Source: Clostridia bacterium (GTDB lineage Bacteria; Bacillota_A; Clostridia; Oscillospirales; CAG-272). Taken from it: a stretch of 8,032 bases of DNA. Shown here piece by piece: positions 6,366-8,032 of the stretch. The DNA is taken from contig JAFZCF010000163.1 in assembly GCA_017552165.1 (NCBI GenBank), forward strand, positions 1-8,032, given 5' to 3'. Numbering within the stretch: the first letter of the stretch is position 1; each line of letters starts with the position of its first letter. The notes under the pieces were generated by a model. That model did no database searches. It was not told the DNA's origin and saw nothing but the letters and a program-made list of their open reading frames with translations. Position numbers and translations under genes: made by a program.

Positions 6366-6380
6366 ATGAATGAATACAAG

Positions 6381-7112
6381 ATGAAGAAGGTCATAACTCG
6401 GGAGAATGTTGATCTGTTTGCTTATTCAAACAGAAAAATCGTGGCGAAACCCGTCCGCGGGATTGTTGTTGAGGTCAGCGGACTCGGCTTTTCCGAAATG
6501 TTCGGGGAAGGGTATGAAAAGGGTGTCAGATATGCCGTGAACGGCATACTCTATATCCGCCCGTATCACAACCCATGGGCCTGGATGAACGAAGCGACAG
6601 TGCGTTTCTGCGACGATATTGTAGATGTGCTTGTTGAAGAACTCGGTATCGGATCGGAAGTGCCCGTTGCGGCTATAGGTCATTCGATGGGCGGACAACA
6701 GGCATTCATTTATACGATAAAGAGTAAAAGGACTCCCGTGTGCTGTGCCGTTGACTGCCCGGTTTGCGACCTTGTTTATCATTTCGGCGAGCGGCAGGAT
6801 CTTCCGAGAACGCTCTATTCGGCGTACTGCGACGTTGATGCTCCGACCATCGAGGAGGCGCTTATGACCGGATCTCCGCTGCACAACGTTGACAGGTTCC
6901 CTCGAAAAACCAGGTATTTCATTTATCATTGCACCGATGACGGAGCGGTGAACATTTCTGCGCATTCGAGACGCCTTGTTGCTTTGATGAAAGAAAAGGG
7001 TTTTGATCTCTATTACGAAGAGATACCCGGGATGGGGCACTGCGATCTCCCGGAGAAGATTAAAATACAGGCCGAAAGGCAGATAACAGACTCCCTTACC
7101 GAAAGGAAATAA
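6381..7112 (+). CDS. Cytoplasmic alpha/beta hydrolase
   Basis: A serine hydrolase of the alpha/beta fold, 243 residues from this start. Seen: a strand with a possible oxyanion-hole region (EVSGLGFSEMF), the nucleophile elbow GHSMGGQQ with catalytic serine S102, an acidic candidate in CTDDGAVN (D186 or D187), and the histidine in PGMGHCDL (H220), in the expected order and spacing. No signal peptide is present. I chose ATG 6381 because MKKVITRENVDLFAY resembles how I recall related clostridial hydrolases beginning; ATG 6366 would add five residues, with GGAGG touching it. It is the first gene after the consensus promoter, and its TAA is four bases before the MscS gene, so the two are probably co-transcribed. 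Acetyl or other acyl ester removal from a sugar is plausible but is only a guess. Confidence 0.85.
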   Translation: MKKVITRENVDLFAYSNRKIVAKPVRGIVVEVSGLGFSEMFGEGYEKGVRYAVNGILYIRPYHNPWAWMNEATVRFCDDIVDVLVEELGIGSEVPVAAIGHSMGGQQAFIYTIKSKRTPVCCAVDCPVCDLVYHFGERQDLPRTLYSAYCDVDAPTIEEALMTGSPLHNVDRFPRKTRYFIYHCTDDGAVNISAHSRRLVALMKEKGFDLYYEEIPGMGHCDLPEKIKIQAERQITDSLTERK

Positions 7113-7116
7113 ATAA

Positions 7117-8007
7117 ATGAAGAACATCGACAAAAAGGTTATTATCCGGTTTATAGTGTGCATTGCCGCGCTTGTAATCCTGATACCGCTCGGCTTTATC
7201 ACGAAACTGTTCAATTTTGCCGCGCTCGGAAACAACATCAGCATCACGTTCGAGAAGATTGCAAAGATTGTCGTTATGGCTCTTGCAGTTATAGCGATAG
7301 AGACGCTTCTCGTCGTCCTGCTCAAACTTCCGGACCCGAAAAACCATCACGCAAAGACGCTTTTGTCCATAACGTCGAGCCTTCTCAAATATGTCGCATT
7401 CATCGTCATCGTCTGCTGGGCTTTGTCGATAATCGGCGTGAACGTATCGACGATTTTCGCAAGCGTCGGGATACTTGCTCTCGTTGTCGGTTTCTCCGCC
7501 GAATCGCTGATTGCCGACGTTGTGACCGGAGCTTTCATGCTATTTGAAAACCAGTACAACGTCGGGGATATAGTCGAGGTCGACGGATTCCGCGGCACAG
7601 TATCGGAGATAGGCATTCGTACGACCTGTATCACCGATTTGGGCGGGAATATCAAGATCATCAATAATTCGTCGATGAAAAACATACTTAACCGTTCGGA
7701 CAACGCGTCCCGCAGCGTGAGTGACATAGGCATTCCTTACGAGACAGATATCGAAAAGCTCGAAAAAGAAATTCCCAGACTCATGCAGGAGATCTATGAG
7801 AAACATCCTGATCTCATGAAAGCTCCTCCGCTTTACCTCGGTGTAAATGAGCTCGGCGAATCTTCCGTGGTACTTCGCTTCGTTGTTGATGTCGACGAAA
7901 GCAATATCTACCTGGGCGCCCGCACTCTGAATCACGATCTCTGGGTCGCTTTCCGCTCTGTCGGAGTTGAAGTCCCGTTCCCGCAGATTGACGTACATAA
8001 CAAATAA
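7117..8007 (+). CDS. MscS-family small-conductance mechanosensitive channel
   Basis: An inner-membrane channel that opens under membrane tension to release solutes on osmotic downshock. The 296 residues are close to the 286 of E. coli MscS. Hydrophobic helices lie at about 9-30, 48-70 and 87-108, followed by the pore-lining TM3 (about 110-145), which contains SVGILALVVGFSAESL. The beta domain follows with VGDIVEVDGFRGTVSEIGIRTT, then the alpha/beta C-terminal domain with LGVNELGESS and the terminal PFPQIDVH, matching the family's PYPQMDV end, so the gene is complete. AAAGGA (7102-7107) lies nine bases before the ATG. It follows the hydrolase by four bases and probably shares its mRNA; no functional link between them is evident. 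Confidence 0.94.
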   Translation: MKNIDKKVIIRFIVCIAALVILIPLGFITKLFNFAALGNNISITFEKIAKIVVMALAVIAIETLLVVLLKLPDPKNHHAKTLLSITSSLLKYVAFIVIVCWALSIIGVNVSTIFASVGILALVVGFSAESLIADVVTGAFMLFENQYNVGDIVEVDGFRGTVSEIGIRTTCITDLGGNIKIINNSSMKNILNRSDNASRSVSDIGIPYETDIEKLEKEIPRLMQEIYEKHPDLMKAPPLYLGVNELGESSVVLRFVVDVDESNIYLGARTLNHDLWVAFRSVGVEVPFPQIDVHNK

Positions 8008-8032
8008 TGTTAAGGGGAAATAACGATTTTTC
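8008..8032 (+). other. Right-edge sequence after the MscS gene
   Basis: The last 25 bases hold AAGGGGAAATAACG, which could be a ribosome binding site for a gene beginning beyond the window. No hairpin with a T tract is seen, so the end of the hydrolase-MscS transcript lies outside. Confidence 0.25.

Noticed and set aside
6200..6394. Minus-strand 64-residue open frame in the divergent region
   Set aside because: It covers both promoters and the operon leader, and its sequence simply reflects A/T-rich control DNA.
6426..7325. Minus-strand 299-residue open frame across the hydrolase and MscS start
   Set aside because: It crosses two well-supported plus-strand genes and shows no recognisable domain or ribosome binding site.

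Overview
The window looks like a stretch of chromosome from an anaerobic Firmicute, most likely a gut or sediment member of the Clostridia. The evidence is a pyruvate:ferredoxin oxidoreductase, textbook housekeeping-sigma promoters (TTGACA or TTTACA, 17 bases, TATAAT), GGAGG-type ribosome binding sites and G/C-rich third codon positions. This placement is inference from style and gene content; no phylogenetic marker is present. There are no RNA genes, insertion sequences, CRISPR arrays, integrases or phage genes.

Layout, left to right. (1) 1-2440, minus: most of nifJ, with its C-terminal third outside the window. The leftmost ~100 bases do not read as nifJ and may be a foreign join. (2) 2441-2630: nifJ leader and promoter, then a strong hairpin that probably terminates the next operon. 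(3) 2631-6207, minus: four tightly packed genes transcribed in the order sugar-phosphate isomerase/epimerase-like TIM barrel, PIG-L/LmbE-type deacetylase, NagB-like sugar-phosphate isomerase/deaminase, ADP-ribosylglycohydrolase-fold protein. (4) 6208-6380: a divergent control region with one strong promoter in each direction. (5) 6381-8007, plus: a cytoplasmic alpha/beta hydrolase and, four bases after it, an MscS-type mechanosensitive channel.

How the genes may work together. nifJ is core energy metabolism (pyruvate to acetyl-CoA with reduced ferredoxin) and has its own promoter. The four-gene operon reads as an intracellular module for a modified amino sugar or glycoside: removal of an N-acyl group, aldose/ketose conversion, deamination or isomerisation, and cleavage of a glycosidic bond. 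None of the four has a signal peptide, and the operon has no transporter, kinase or regulator, so its substrate must be delivered by other genes. The true substrate cannot be read from the sequence. The NagB-like member lacks one of the four catalytic positions of E. coli NagB, so a plain GlcNAc-6-phosphate pathway is not the safest reading.

The best leads are this operon and its altered NagB-like enzyme, the abrupt loss of nifJ identity at the left edge, a 24-base in-frame duplication in the nifJ active-site region, and the promoter elements shared by nifJ and the operon. No wholly unprecedented system is evident.
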